From JABFXX01 sp964419605 (GTDB taxonomy: Bacteria; Myxococcota_A; Polyangia; Haliangiales; Haliangiaceae): 64,000 nucleotides of DNA. Where the stretch lies: NCBI GenBank assembly GCA_964419605.1, contig CAYQQM010000012.1, positions 12,104 through 76,103 on the forward strand, given 5' to 3'. Of this stretch, positions 8,101 to 15,160 are shown piece after piece (positions within the stretch are counted from its first letter, which is position 1; every line of letters starts with the position of its first letter). Below the pieces are notes generated by a model, which was not told where the DNA came from, ran no database searches, and saw only the letters and a program-made list of their open reading frames with translations. The translations under genes were made by a program, and so were the position numbers.

Positions 8101-9485
8101 GTGATGTTTTCGCTGGACACGGTACCTATGCCGCTTTGGACCGAACAGGTCTGATCGATCGGAGCCAGTGGTTGACTGAAAATCGTCACGTTGTACGACG
8201 TGCCGCTGGCCAGCGGCGTCGCGAACGAGAATGCACCGTTTGCGCTGAGCTCAACGGTTTGGCCATCGGTGTTGCGCAAGGAGGCCCGGCCGGAAAGCCC
8301 GTTGACGGTGCCGCCGAGCAGGTAGGTGTTGGTCGCACAGTTAACGACGACACCGGTGGCAGCTTGACTGCCGATGGTGCCGTCGCCCCCGGCGATATGA
8401 CACGTCTGAGCGGGTGACGAAGGCTGTTCTGCAACCTCGACGGCGTAACTGGCGCCACTCGCCAAAGGCGTAGTAAACGTAAAGGTGCCGTTGGCACCGA
8501 CGACAAGTTCATCGCCGCCATTGTTGGCAAGCCGTACGCTTCCGCCCGGTGCCAAGCCGGTGACCGTGCCTCCCAGGGTGAACTGGTTGGTGGTGCAAAC
8601 CACCGAGACGGTGGTGATTGCGCTATTGACGACGCTGCCATCGCCTCCGGCGACCTGGCAGGTTTGCGAGACCGGCCCATTGGGCGCCGACCCGAGCGTT
8701 ATGTGGTAGGCCGCCTGGCTTGCGACCGCGGTCGAGAACGAGAACGCGCCATTGCCTGAAACAACGATCGATTCTTGATCATTGTTGGTAAGAACCAACG
8801 AGTTGCCGGGAGCAAGGCCTAGCAACACACCGCCGATGGCAAACCTGTTCATCGTGCACACGACGGTGACATTTTCGATGTTGCGATCGGCGATCGCGCC
8901 GCGCCCATTGGCGATTTCGCAGGTTTGCGACGCAGGGAAATTTGGCTGCCGGACGATCTGCACGTCGTAGCGGACGCCGCTCAATACCGGCGCGCCGAAC
9001 AGGAACGTCCCATTGTCGGTCAGAGAAATCTGGTCACCCGCGTTGTTCGAGAGGACGACGGTGCCGACCAGACCGGTGATGGTGCCGCCCACCGCGAAGG
9101 TGCTGCGCGAGCACGCTACGCGGATATCGGTGACTTCCCCCGACGCAATACCTGCGCCATTGGTGACAAAGCATCCTTGCGCGACGCTGCCGGAAGGATT
9201 GGTCTTGACGGTGACGTTGTAAAACCCACCCTCAGGTACGGGCACCGCGAAGGTAAACGGGCCATCCGCAGTGACGGTCAGGTCATCGCCGGCGGTGCTG
9301 TGCAGCACTACTTGGGCGCCGGGAAGCAGGCCGCTGACGGTACCGCCGATGTGATAGCGCAACCGCTTGTCGGCATCCATGCCGGGTACTGCGCCGTCGG
9401 AGGATACCTTGACACGGTCGGAACACCCGCTCCACAGCAATGCGGCGAGCGCCAAGCGAACCAAGACGCGCGAAAGGTCAAGCAT
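5169..9485 (-). CDS. Large surface lipoprotein-like protein: 14 tandem Cys-bearing repeats plus fibrinogen-like C-terminus
   Basis: A secreted protein of about 1438 residues. The chosen start gives MLDLSRVLVRLALAALLWSG followed by Cys, a lipoprotein-type signal (the residue three before the Cys is Trp, so the lipobox is imperfect). A Met five codons upstream (9500) is also possible. Then come 14 repeats of about 86 residues, each built on the pattern GGTVxGL, GDxLxxxxNGxFxFxTPxASGxxYxVxV, QPxxPxQTC, GxGTV and VxVxCxTN. Two Cys per repeat could form one disulfide. The last 189 residues (PADGTYVLDLDG, FIGYCD, GGGWTLAL) resemble a fibrinogen-related recognition domain. The repeats look like beta-sandwich stalk modules carrying a binding head away from the cell. 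It is a single gene with a 217-base divergent region before yceD. The ligand is unknown. Confidence 0.88.
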   Translation of the reverse strand: MLDLSRVLVRLALAALLWSGCSDRVKVSSDGAVPGMDADKRLRYHIGGTVSGLLPGAQVVLHSTAGDDLTVTADGPFTFAVPVPEGGFYNVTVKTNPSGSVAQGCFVTNGAGIASGEVTDIRVACSRSTFAVGGTITGLVGTVVLSNNAGDQISLTDNGTFLFGAPVLSGVRYDVQIVRQPNFPASQTCEIANGRGAIADRNIENVTVVCTMNRFAIGGVLLGLAPGNSLVLTNNDQESIVVSGNGAFSFSTAVASQAAYHITLGSAPNGPVSQTCQVAGGDGSVVNSAITTVSVVCTTNQFTLGGTVTGLAPGGSVRLANNGGDELVVGANGTFTFTTPLASGASYAVEVAEQPSSPAQTCHIAGGDGTIGSQAATGVVVNCATNTYLLGGTVNGLSGRASLRNTDGQTVELSANGAFSFATPLASGTSYNVTIFSQPLAPIDQTCSVQSGIGTVSSENITAVVVNCVSNPHVVGGTVVGLAPGQSLIVQNNAGDDLTISTNGAFAFATRVASGNAYNVQVATQPSVPISQTCVVDNGAGTVGTADMTAAVITCTTNRYSVGGSVVGLASGAAVALRNNGGDDTIVAANGTFNFSIAIASGATFDVTIGAQPSAPVQTCVVSGGTGTVGGAAVTGVVVNCATNTYTVGGTVTGLAGTLTLQNSGGDSLVLTSDGSFAFSTPVASGQSYAVTVAADPTTPSQNCVVTNGTGTIGGSNVGNIAVTCTTNRFTLGGAVAGLASGQSVVLTSNGQNVTVNANGSFQFATPIASGATFNISVTTQPASPISQTCTVASGAGTMGGAPYADAVVTCVANTYSVGGSLAGLKAGTTLVLSNMGGSTRTLTANGAFSFATPVASGNNYNVTVLSQPTGPSQTCTVTNGAGVIAASNVTNISISCQVNSFSISGTVVGLVGTGLRLRMQGNTLQFLNIAGNGAFTFASPVLSGNNYTVTVEVQPASPTQSCSVSGGTGLVGGTNITSVVVNCATNTYLIGGTVSGLANGNTLVLNNNGGDPLRVTSDGTFAFATPIASGASYAVAVATQPTAPIAQTCTVTAGTGNVTNANITSVAVACTTNAYEIRAIVSGLVSGGAVTFQKNGASNITANANGTYTFTGTQLSGSTYTISFVSQPTTPRQQTCVASPTSGVVGAAMADVAITCTTNRYTLYVDVRGLVSGNGGAVTLQNAGGNNLTVTSAGVQPFPISVAHGDPISVTVLTQPTGPRAADVDQRCNVPYPTGTMPANNVTVGVYCATTCASIKANGHAPADGTYVLDLDGSGPNPQFIGYCDQTRYGGGWTLALSTAGGLGPTECAVAVPGPGTCRYLPVGYVRWLAYNSSTIMIDGNGGQVHSAVNSRPMRNLRDGNILNLNIPVGDSAAARAPWTTFGVTPAVFDFTCAMTGTPAWPNVYWAVCNAGGFHLMNDHSHWIFNGPEYGMGVLLR
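5739..9356 (-). repeat. Fourteen tandem coding repeats of about 258 bases
   Basis: These are in-frame repeats inside the surface protein. Each unit encodes about 86 residues and is recognisable by GG(T/S)VxGL at the start and a Cys-Thr-Asn-type end. The units are clearly diverged at DNA level, so this is an old duplication array and not a recent expansion. The first unit (near 9356) and the last two (near 5739-6260) are the least like the consensus; in the last two the GG of the opening motif is lost (AYEIRAIV, RYTLYVDV). Confidence 0.85.
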
Positions 9486-9702
9486 CGTCCATCGTAACAT
9501 CGTCTTGAGCGTGCTTGCAAAACACCCGAGGCAAAAAGCCGCATCGCGATGCAGGGCGCTGGACGACCCAAGGGCTTGATCCCTCCGACCAAACCGCTCT
9601 GTCGGGGCAGCGCACCACGTGGCCGCCCCGGGAAATCCCGCGCCGCGCGGCGGAGCGCACCGCGATCTAGCGAGTGCCGTGCTATACCGCGTACGGCCGC
9701 CC

Positions 9703-10284
9703 ATGGCGAAAGGTTCACCCTACATCGTACTTGCTCGCGACCTGCCGGTGCGCCGGACTTTCGAAGTTCCGGCGTCGCGGGTATCCGACTGGGTAAAGGG
9801 GGTGCCCATGCGCGAAGCGCTGGACGCACCTGACCCCGATCCGAACGCGGGATCCGGCCAAGCCACGTTTGACTTATACGCCGACGGCAGTCACGTGTTC
9901 GCGAATGGCGCGCTTTCGGGATTTATCACGGTGGCGTGCAGCCGATGCGTGGGGCCGGTCCGACTGCCGATTGAGGAGTCGCTTCACGTGACGTTCATGC
10001 CTCCCGACGAATTGCCGAGCGACCATACCGATGGCGACGAGGACGGGGACGAAGTGACGGCAGAGGACATCGACGTTTTTCCATTTGACGGCGATCGCAT
10101 CGACCTCGAGCCGATGTTGCGCGAGCAATTCATCCTCGCGATCCCGTTTGCTCCATTATGTCGCGACGACTGTCGAGGGCTATGCCCCAAGTGCGGTGCG
10201 GACCGGAATACGTCTCCCTGTCAATGTGAGGCGCCCGTGGACCCCCGGTTGGAGGGCCTGCGCAACCTGAAGCTCCCGTCGTAG
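9703..10284 (+). CDS. yceD: DUF177/YceD family protein
   Basis: A 193-residue member of the YceD (DUF177) family, linked in other bacteria and plants to 23S rRNA accumulation and typically found just before rpmF, as here. Visible hallmarks are VACSRCVGPVRLPIEESL in the middle, an acidic stretch (HTDGDEDGDE), IDLEPMLREQFILAIPFAPLC, and the C-terminal zinc-type motif CRGLCPKCGADRNTSPCQC. The start at ATG 9703 begins MAKGSPYIVLARDLP, which agrees with the family; the frame is open further upstream but into the promoter region shared with the divergent repeat protein. It is likely the first gene of the yceD-rpmF-fab cluster. Confidence 0.93.
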   Translation: MAKGSPYIVLARDLPVRRTFEVPASRVSDWVKGVPMREALDAPDPDPNAGSGQATFDLYADGSHVFANGALSGFITVACSRCVGPVRLPIEESLHVTFMPPDELPSDHTDGDEDGDEVTAEDIDVFPFDGDRIDLEPMLREQFILAIPFAPLCRDDCRGLCPKCGADRNTSPCQCEAPVDPRLEGLRNLKLPS

Positions 10285-10304
10285 AGCGAGATCCGCGCCA
10301 GTTT

Positions 10305-10317
10305 TTTCTGTCAGAAA
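10305..10317. promoter_or_regulatory. Short palindrome upstream of rpmF
   Basis: The sequence TTTCTGTCAGAAA is a perfect 6-bp inverted repeat around one base. It sits in the 136-base gap between yceD and rpmF, preceded by a run of T. It could be an operator for the downstream fatty-acid genes or simply a small hairpin. No regulator is identified. Confidence 0.25.
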
Positions 10318-10420
10318 TCGGGACAGGGGCGAGCCCCATGGCGAATTCTCCCTCCCTTGCGGCACAAAGGCTTGAAATCGGGCCGCCGAACTGGCATGAC
10401 ACCCGGCTCGGAGACAGCCC

Positions 10421-10621
10421 ATGGCATTGCAAAAACGACGACGCGGCCCCGCCGTTACGCGCCACCAACGTTCGGCGTGGAGCAGGAAGTCCGGAGAAAA
10501 TCGCCCAACGGTACAGGCATGCAAAGCGTGTGGAGCGCCTCGCGTTCCACATCGTGTATGCATGAGCTGCGGCCAGTACGGCGGCGAGCAGATCCTCGCT
10601 AAGAAAACTGCCGACGAATAG
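10421..10621 (+). CDS. rpmF: 50S ribosomal protein L32
   Basis: A 66-residue basic protein. The C-terminal half is diagnostic: ACKACGAPRVPHRVCMSCGQY carries the two CxxC zinc knuckles and the PHRVC signature of L32. The N-terminus (MALQKRRRGPAVTRHQRSAW) deviates from the usual MAVPKRR start, and the linker is less similar than normal. Position between yceD and the fab genes is the standard bacterial location. The start is chosen because it lines up with the family N-terminus; a GGAG sequence lies about eight bases upstream. Confidence 0.9.
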   Translation: MALQKRRRGPAVTRHQRSAWSRKSGENRPTVQACKACGAPRVPHRVCMSCGQYGGEQILAKKTADE

Positions 10622-10733
10622 ACCTGCCATTATGGTAAGTCCATGTAACAACAATGGTTTCTAACCTGCTTGACGGGACGAATGTTCCGCGGTCGAGTTG
10701 CGGTTTCCCGCCTCGAGGCCCGTGACGTCTGCA

Positions 10734-11654
10734 ATGAAAACCGCGCTGCTTTTCCCGGGTCAAGGCTCGCAGCGAGTGGGCATGGGAGCAGCCTTCGCAA
10801 GCTCCTTTATCGAAGCGCGACGTACGTACGAGGAAGCCGATGCGGTGCTCGGGTTCTCGTTGTCTCGATTGTGCTTTGAGGGGCCCGACATCGAGCTCAC
10901 GCTGACCCAGAACGCGCAGCCCGCAATCCTGACCACGTCGATTGCGATTTTTCGCGTCTGGGAGGCTCAGGGAATTTCGTACGACGCCGTGGCTGGGCAC
11001 TCTCTCGGGGAGTGGAGCGCGCTCGTTGCAGCAGGTGCGATCGCCTTCGCGGATGCTGTGCGCCTGACCCACCAGCGCGGGACGTTTATGCAGGAGGCCG
11101 TTCCGGTTGGCCAGGGAGGGATGGCGGCAGTCATCGGCCTTGAATTAGAGGCTGCGCGGTTATTGTGCGCGGACGCGTCGCGACCCGGAGAGCCTGTAGA
11201 AGCCGCAAACCTTAATGGCGGCGGGCAGATCGTAATTAGCGGGCACATCGCAGCAATTGAACGCGCGATCGCAGGCTCTAAAGCGGCGGGTGCAAAGCTG
11301 GCGAAGAAGTTGCCGGTGAGTGCACCGTTTCACAGCTCGATGATGGCGCCGGCCGCAGAGCGACTCGCCGCTGCGATGTCGGATCTTGTCATCGCAGCAC
11401 CACGAGTTCCACTTGTGGCTAACGTGACAGCCGAGCCCACTCAGGATCCATCGCAGATCGGCAAGCTTCTGGTTCGACAGGTGGTAGCTCCTGTGCGCTG
11501 GGAGGAGTCGGTGCAGCAGCTCGTCCGCGGTGGCGTAGTGCGCGGATACGAATTTGGCGCAGGCGCGGTACTTCGCGGTTTGGTAAAACGCATTAGCTCG
11601 GCGATTGAAGTTACCGCGATTGCCGAGCCACACGAACTAGGAGCTCAGGCGTAA
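10734..11654 (+). CDS. fabD: Malonyl-CoA:ACP transacylase
   Basis: FabD loads malonyl groups from CoA onto acyl carrier protein for type II fatty acid synthesis. The protein is 306 residues, normal for the family. It begins with ALLFPGQGSQRVGMG, has the nucleophile motif GHSLGEWSALVAAG (Ser), an Arg in LTHQRGTFMQEAVP that binds the malonyl carboxylate, and KKLPVSAPFHSSMM with the catalytic His. ATG 10734 is preferred because it places PGQGSQ at the usual distance; in-frame sequence upstream is not conserved in type. The stop overlaps the fabG ATG by one base (TAATG). plsX and fabH, usually between rpmF and fabD, are missing. Confidence 0.97.
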   Translation: MKTALLFPGQGSQRVGMGAAFASSFIEARRTYEEADAVLGFSLSRLCFEGPDIELTLTQNAQPAILTTSIAIFRVWEAQGISYDAVAGHSLGEWSALVAAGAIAFADAVRLTHQRGTFMQEAVPVGQGGMAAVIGLELEAARLLCADASRPGEPVEAANLNGGGQIVISGHIAAIERAIAGSKAAGAKLAKKLPVSAPFHSSMMAPAAERLAAAMSDLVIAAPRVPLVANVTAEPTQDPSQIGKLLVRQVVAPVRWEESVQQLVRGGVVRGYEFGAGAVLRGLVKRISSAIEVTAIAEPHELGAQA

Positions 11655-12418
11655 TGGCCATCAACGACAAGGTACTGTCTGGAAAAGTTGCGCTCGTTAC
11701 GGGAGCGTCGCGCGGCATTGGTCGGGCGATTGCAATTGCGTTGGGCAAGCGCGGCGCTACGGTGATCGTGAACTTCGCTTCGCGGGAAGACGCGGCGCGT
11801 CAGACGGCCCAGGACGTCGTAGCTGCCGGTGGCAACTCGGCGGTTGCACAGTTCGACGTGGCGAATGCCTCCGCCGCGCGCGAAGCCATCGCCCAGATCG
11901 GCAAGGATCACGGACGACTCGACATCTTGGTCAACAACGCAGGCGTTGCCATCAACGGTCTGCTCATGCGGTATTCCGACGAACAGTGGCAGCGCTCGAT
12001 CGGCACCAATCTCAGCGGGGCGTTTCACTGCATTCGCGCTGCGGCCTCGCTGCTGTTGCGCGCCAAAGAGCACGGGCGGATCATCAACATCACCTCCGTG
12101 GTCGGCGAACAAGGCAACGCCGGGCAAGCCGCTTACGCGGCGAGCAAAGCGGGACTCATCGGCCTTACCCTGTCAACGGCTCGCGAGTTGGCAAGCCGGG
12201 GCGTCACCTGCAATGCGGTCGCTCCTGGATTCATCGAGACCGATATGACGGCGGAGCACTTGCCTGCGGCCGAGCGCGATAAGTTGCTGCAGCAAATTCC
12301 GCTGGCTCGAATCGGGCGCGCCGATGAAGTCGCTGATACCGTCGCTTTCCTGGCCGGACCTGAGGCGTCCTATGTCACAGGTCAGGTCATTCGTGTAAAC
12401 GGCGGATTGTTGATGTAA
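11654..12418 (+). CDS. fabG: 3-oxoacyl-ACP reductase
   Basis: FabG reduces 3-oxoacyl-ACP with NADPH in the first reductive step of chain elongation. This 254-residue short-chain dehydrogenase has the Rossmann motif VTGASRGIGRAIA, the NNAG motif (LVNNAGVAINGL), the catalytic Ser in INITSVVGEQGN, and YAASKAG with the catalytic Tyr and Lys. The C-terminal EASYVTGQVIRVNGGLLM is typical of FabG. It is translationally linked to fabD (one-base overlap), and acpP follows after 35 bases. An orphan FabG-like reductase role is unlikely given this setting. Confidence 0.97.
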   Translation: MAINDKVLSGKVALVTGASRGIGRAIAIALGKRGATVIVNFASREDAARQTAQDVVAAGGNSAVAQFDVANASAAREAIAQIGKDHGRLDILVNNAGVAINGLLMRYSDEQWQRSIGTNLSGAFHCIRAAASLLLRAKEHGRIINITSVVGEQGNAGQAAYAASKAGLIGLTLSTARELASRGVTCNAVAPGFIETDMTAEHLPAAERDKLLQQIPLARIGRADEVADTVAFLAGPEASYVTGQVIRVNGGLLM

Positions 12419-12453
12419 GGGCGGTTCTGAACTATCTACTCCTGCGAGGAATC

Positions 12454-12699
12454 ATGTCGTCACCAGAAGAGATCGAAGCCAAAGTCAAAGAAATCATCTG
12501 CAACCAGCTCGAGGTTTCGAGTGAGCAGCTTCGCCCCGAGGCGTCGTTTATCGACGATCTCAAGGCCGACTCGCTCGCCGTGGTTGAGCTCGTGCTCGCA
12601 TTCGAGCAGGAATTCAAGATCACGATTCCCGAGGAGGATACCGAGCAGATCAAGACGGTCAAAGATGCGACCAACTACATCAAGACCCACGTGAAATGA
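12454..12699 (+). CDS. acpP: Acyl carrier protein
   Basis: An 81-residue acidic four-helix carrier. The Ser of ADSLAVVELVLAFEQEF is the 4'-phosphopantetheine attachment site; the usual motif is DSLDxVEL, here with Ala in place of the Asp. The segment FKITIPEEDTEQIKTV matches helix 3 of canonical ACP. It carries growing acyl chains between the Fab enzymes encoded on both sides. A GAGGA ribosome site lies just before the ATG. Confidence 0.96.
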   Translation: MSSPEEIEAKVKEIICNQLEVSSEQLRPEASFIDDLKADSLAVVELVLAFEQEFKITIPEEDTEQIKTVKDATNYIKTHVK

Positions 12700-12745
12700 C
12701 CAAGGCGCGGCATCCCGTGACTGCGCTGTAAAGGAGAGCTAGCTT

Positions 12746-13996
12746 ATGCGTCGCGTCGCAATCACCGGCATCGGACTTATCACTCCGATCGGAAACGATC
12801 TCGAGTCGACCTGGTCTGCGCTGCTTGCCGGAAAGAACGGCGCGGCGCCAACCACGTTGTTCGATACCACCGACTTCGCGACGCGCTTCGCATGCGAAGT
12901 GAAGGGCTGGGATCCGAGCAAGTGGTTCGACAAGCGCGAGCTCAAACACCTCGACCGGTTTCTGCAATTTGGCGTCGCGGCGGGGATGATGGCGGTCGAA
13001 GATGCGGGGTTAGGCTCGAAGGTTCCGGCGGGACAGGAGCACCGCTGGGGGTCGTATATTGGCGCTGGGCTTGGCGGCGTGCGCACCATCGAAGACACGT
13101 ACGCTGCGGCAAAGCTCAAGGGCCCTCGCCACGGGTTCTCTCCGTACTTTGTTACCGACATCATCATTAACGAACTGCCCGGGATGGTTTCGATGCGAAC
13201 GGGCGCTACCGGGCCGAACCTGTCGCACGTGTCGGCTTGCTCGACCGGAGCCCATTCGATCGGCGAAGCGTTCCGAGCGATCCGGCATGGCTATGCCGAC
13301 GGAATGATCTGCGGCGGCGCGGAGGCAACGATTTCGATTCTCGGCGTGGGCGGATTCAACGCCATGCGCGCGATGTCGACTCGCAACGACGCGCCTGAAA
13401 AAGCGAGCCGACCGTTCGACAAGGACCGCGATGGTTTCGTCATCGGCGAAGGCGCCGGGGTGGTTGTACTGGAAGAACTGCAGCTCGCGAAGCAACGCGG
13501 CGCGCGGATCTATGCGGAGCTAATCGGCTACGGTTCCAACAGCGACGCCTATCACGTCGCGGCGCCCGCACCGGAACACCGCGGCGCGCAGGCCTGCTTC
13601 CGGGTCGCTCTGGGCGATGCCGGGCTGCGGCCGCAAGACATCGGCTATATCAACGCCCATGGTACGTCGACCGATCTCAACGACAAGAACGAAACCACCG
13701 CAGTAAAAGTCGTATTCGGCGAGTCTGCGCGAAAGCTCGCGATGTCGTCCACGAAGTCGATGACAGGGCACACGCTCGGCGCCGCGGGCGGAATTGAGGC
13801 GGCGATTACCGCGCTGGCGCTGATGCGCGGGGTGTTGCCGCCTACGACGAACTACGAAACACCTGATCCGGAGTGCGATCTGGACTACATTCCGAATCAG
13901 CCGCGCGAACAGCGCGTCGATTACGCGATGTCGAACAGCTTCGGTTTCGGCGGCACAAATGCCGCTCTCGTGCTACGACGCTACACGGGCGACTAG
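12746..13996 (+). CDS. fabF: 3-oxoacyl-ACP synthase II (condensing enzyme)
   Basis: A 416-residue decarboxylating condensing enzyme that elongates acyl-ACP. The catalytic triad is visible: Cys in VSACSTGAHSIGEAF, His in NAHGTSTDLND, and His in KSMTGHTLGAAGG; the C-terminal NSFGFGGTNAALV loop is also conserved. AAAGGAG lies 10 or so bases before the ATG. It closes the fab gene group; because no FabH is encoded here, initiation of chain synthesis must use a FabH elsewhere or another route. rpiB follows after only nine bases. Confidence 0.97.
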   Translation: MRRVAITGIGLITPIGNDLESTWSALLAGKNGAAPTTLFDTTDFATRFACEVKGWDPSKWFDKRELKHLDRFLQFGVAAGMMAVEDAGLGSKVPAGQEHRWGSYIGAGLGGVRTIEDTYAAAKLKGPRHGFSPYFVTDIIINELPGMVSMRTGATGPNLSHVSACSTGAHSIGEAFRAIRHGYADGMICGGAEATISILGVGGFNAMRAMSTRNDAPEKASRPFDKDRDGFVIGEGAGVVVLEELQLAKQRGARIYAELIGYGSNSDAYHVAAPAPEHRGAQACFRVALGDAGLRPQDIGYINAHGTSTDLNDKNETTAVKVVFGESARKLAMSSTKSMTGHTLGAAGGIEAAITALALMRGVLPPTTNYETPDPECDLDYIPNQPREQRVDYAMSNSFGFGGTNAALVLRRYTGD

Positions 13997-14005
13997 GAAG
14001 GTGCA

Positions 14006-14449
14006 ATGAAGTGGTTTGCAGGCTCTGACCACGCAGGACTCGCGCTGAAGCGGCAGTTGGTCGCTCGCCTTGTCGAGCTCGGCGATGACGTGGTGGATGT
14101 AGGAACGCGCGACGAAGTTTCGGTGGACTACCCGGACTTTGGCGCCGAAGTGGGCCGACGCGTTGTGGCCGAGATGCCTGGCAGTGCGTTAGGGCTTGTG
14201 GTGTGTGGCACCGGGATTGGGATTAGCATTGCTGCAAACAAGATCGTCGGTGTTCGCTGTGCGGTGGTTCACGATTCCTATACGGCGGAGCTATCGCGCC
14301 AACACAACGACGCAAATGTGATCGCTCTTGGGGCGAGGGTGGTTGGCTCTGGGGTTGCGGAGGCTGCGGTGCGCCTATTTCGCGACACGGCATTTTTGGG
14401 AGGCCGCCATCAGCGCCGGGTCGACTTGCTGTCCGCGTTGGACAAATAG
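14006..14449 (+). CDS. rpiB: Ribose-5-phosphate isomerase B
   Basis: RpiB interconverts ribose 5-phosphate and ribulose 5-phosphate. The 147-residue length and the motifs fit: SDHAGLALKRQL near the N-terminus, VDYPDFG, the active-site Cys in VVCGTGIGISIAANK, and HNDANVIALGARV. It is separated from fabF by nine bases with AAGG as ribosome site and from nrdR by six bases, so it is probably on the same transcript. The lacA/galactose isomerase relatives share this fold, but the single-gene context and GIGISIAANK favour RpiB. Confidence 0.93.
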   Translation: MKWFAGSDHAGLALKRQLVARLVELGDDVVDVGTRDEVSVDYPDFGAEVGRRVVAEMPGSALGLVVCGTGIGISIAANKIVGVRCAVVHDSYTAELSRQHNDANVIALGARVVGSGVAEAAVRLFRDTAFLGGRHQRRVDLLSALDK

Positions 14450-14455
14450 GCTCGG

Positions 14456-14971
14456 ATGCGTTGCCCGTTTTGTTTCGCCGATGAGAATGACAAGGTCATT
14501 GAGACTCGGGGTTCGAAAGATGGACGCGAGATCCGGCGGCGGCGCGAATGCGAGTCATGCGCCAGGCGATTTACCACCTATGAACGCATCGAGGAATCGA
14601 TGCCGCTCGTGATAAAGGCGGATGGTCGTCGCGAGCCCTTTGACCGTAACAAGATCGAGCACGGCATCACCGCGGCCGTGGCCAAACGTCCGGTGTCACG
14701 CGATCAAGTGGCGGCGCTCGCGTTGGATGTCGAGCGAGAAGTCGGTGAACTCAACGTGACGGAGATTAACGCTCGCGACGTTGGGGAGCTTGTTCTTCCC
14801 AAGCTCAAAGCTCTTGATCAGGTGGCGTATGTGCGATTCGCGTCTATCTACCGCGACTTTCGCGATCTCGACGGATTCGCAAAGGAACTCGACGCCTTGC
14901 GTCGTGAAGATCCACCGTCGCAGGGCCCCCCGATCGATCCTCGCCCGCTCATCCACCCTGAGGTGGATTGA
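14456..14971 (+). CDS. nrdR: Transcriptional repressor NrdR
   Basis: NrdR senses ATP/dATP and represses ribonucleotide reductase genes. The protein (171 residues) has the N-terminal zinc ribbon MRCPFCFADENDKVIETR with the second knuckle ECESCARRFTTYER, then the ATP-cone (PLVIKADGRREPFDRNKIEHGI). The C-terminal ASIYRDFRDLDGFAKEL is also typical. nrdR directly before ribD is a widespread arrangement; here an inverted-repeat element of about 184 bases is wedged between them. No NrdR box was found near any gene in the window. Confidence 0.97.
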   Translation: MRCPFCFADENDKVIETRGSKDGREIRRRRECESCARRFTTYERIEESMPLVIKADGRREPFDRNKIEHGITAAVAKRPVSRDQVAALALDVEREVGELNVTEINARDVGELVLPKLKALDQVAYVRFASIYRDFRDLDGFAKELDALRREDPPSQGPPIDPRPLIHPEVD

Positions 14972-14974
14972 CCC

Positions 14975-15158
14975 TAAGGGTCCTCGAATGAGAAAGTCGG
15001 TCGATAATCGCAGTCGAGGCGCGCGGATCGCGAGGCGACGGCGAGGACCGGAGGGGAGCATCCTCGACGGATGTGACCCGAGGACCGGAGCCGGCAACGA
15101 AGCGAGCTGCGATGCATCGGCTGCGAGAACGATCGACTTTCTCATTCGAGGACCCTAA
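14975..15158 (-). repeat. Variable-arm inverted-repeat element, copy C
   Basis: A 184-base element lying between the nrdR stop (14971) and the ribD ATG (15161), in reverse orientation to the other two copies. Read on the minus strand it starts TTAGGG and ends CCCTTA. Its arms 14974-15003 and 15130-15159 are complementary over 28 of 30 bases. The 15-base variable arm is TCCTCGAATGAGAAA, followed by GTCG. The core is diverged from copies A and B but keeps blocks such as GATGC, CAGCTCGC and CGCGATC in the same order. No reading frame and no clear target duplication are seen. Confidence 0.85.
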
Positions 15159-15160
15159 GC

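Noticed and set aside
5739..9356. CRISPR-like or DNA satellite array
   Set aside because: The periodicity is of about 258 bases, in frame, diverged at third positions, and belongs to the protein repeats.
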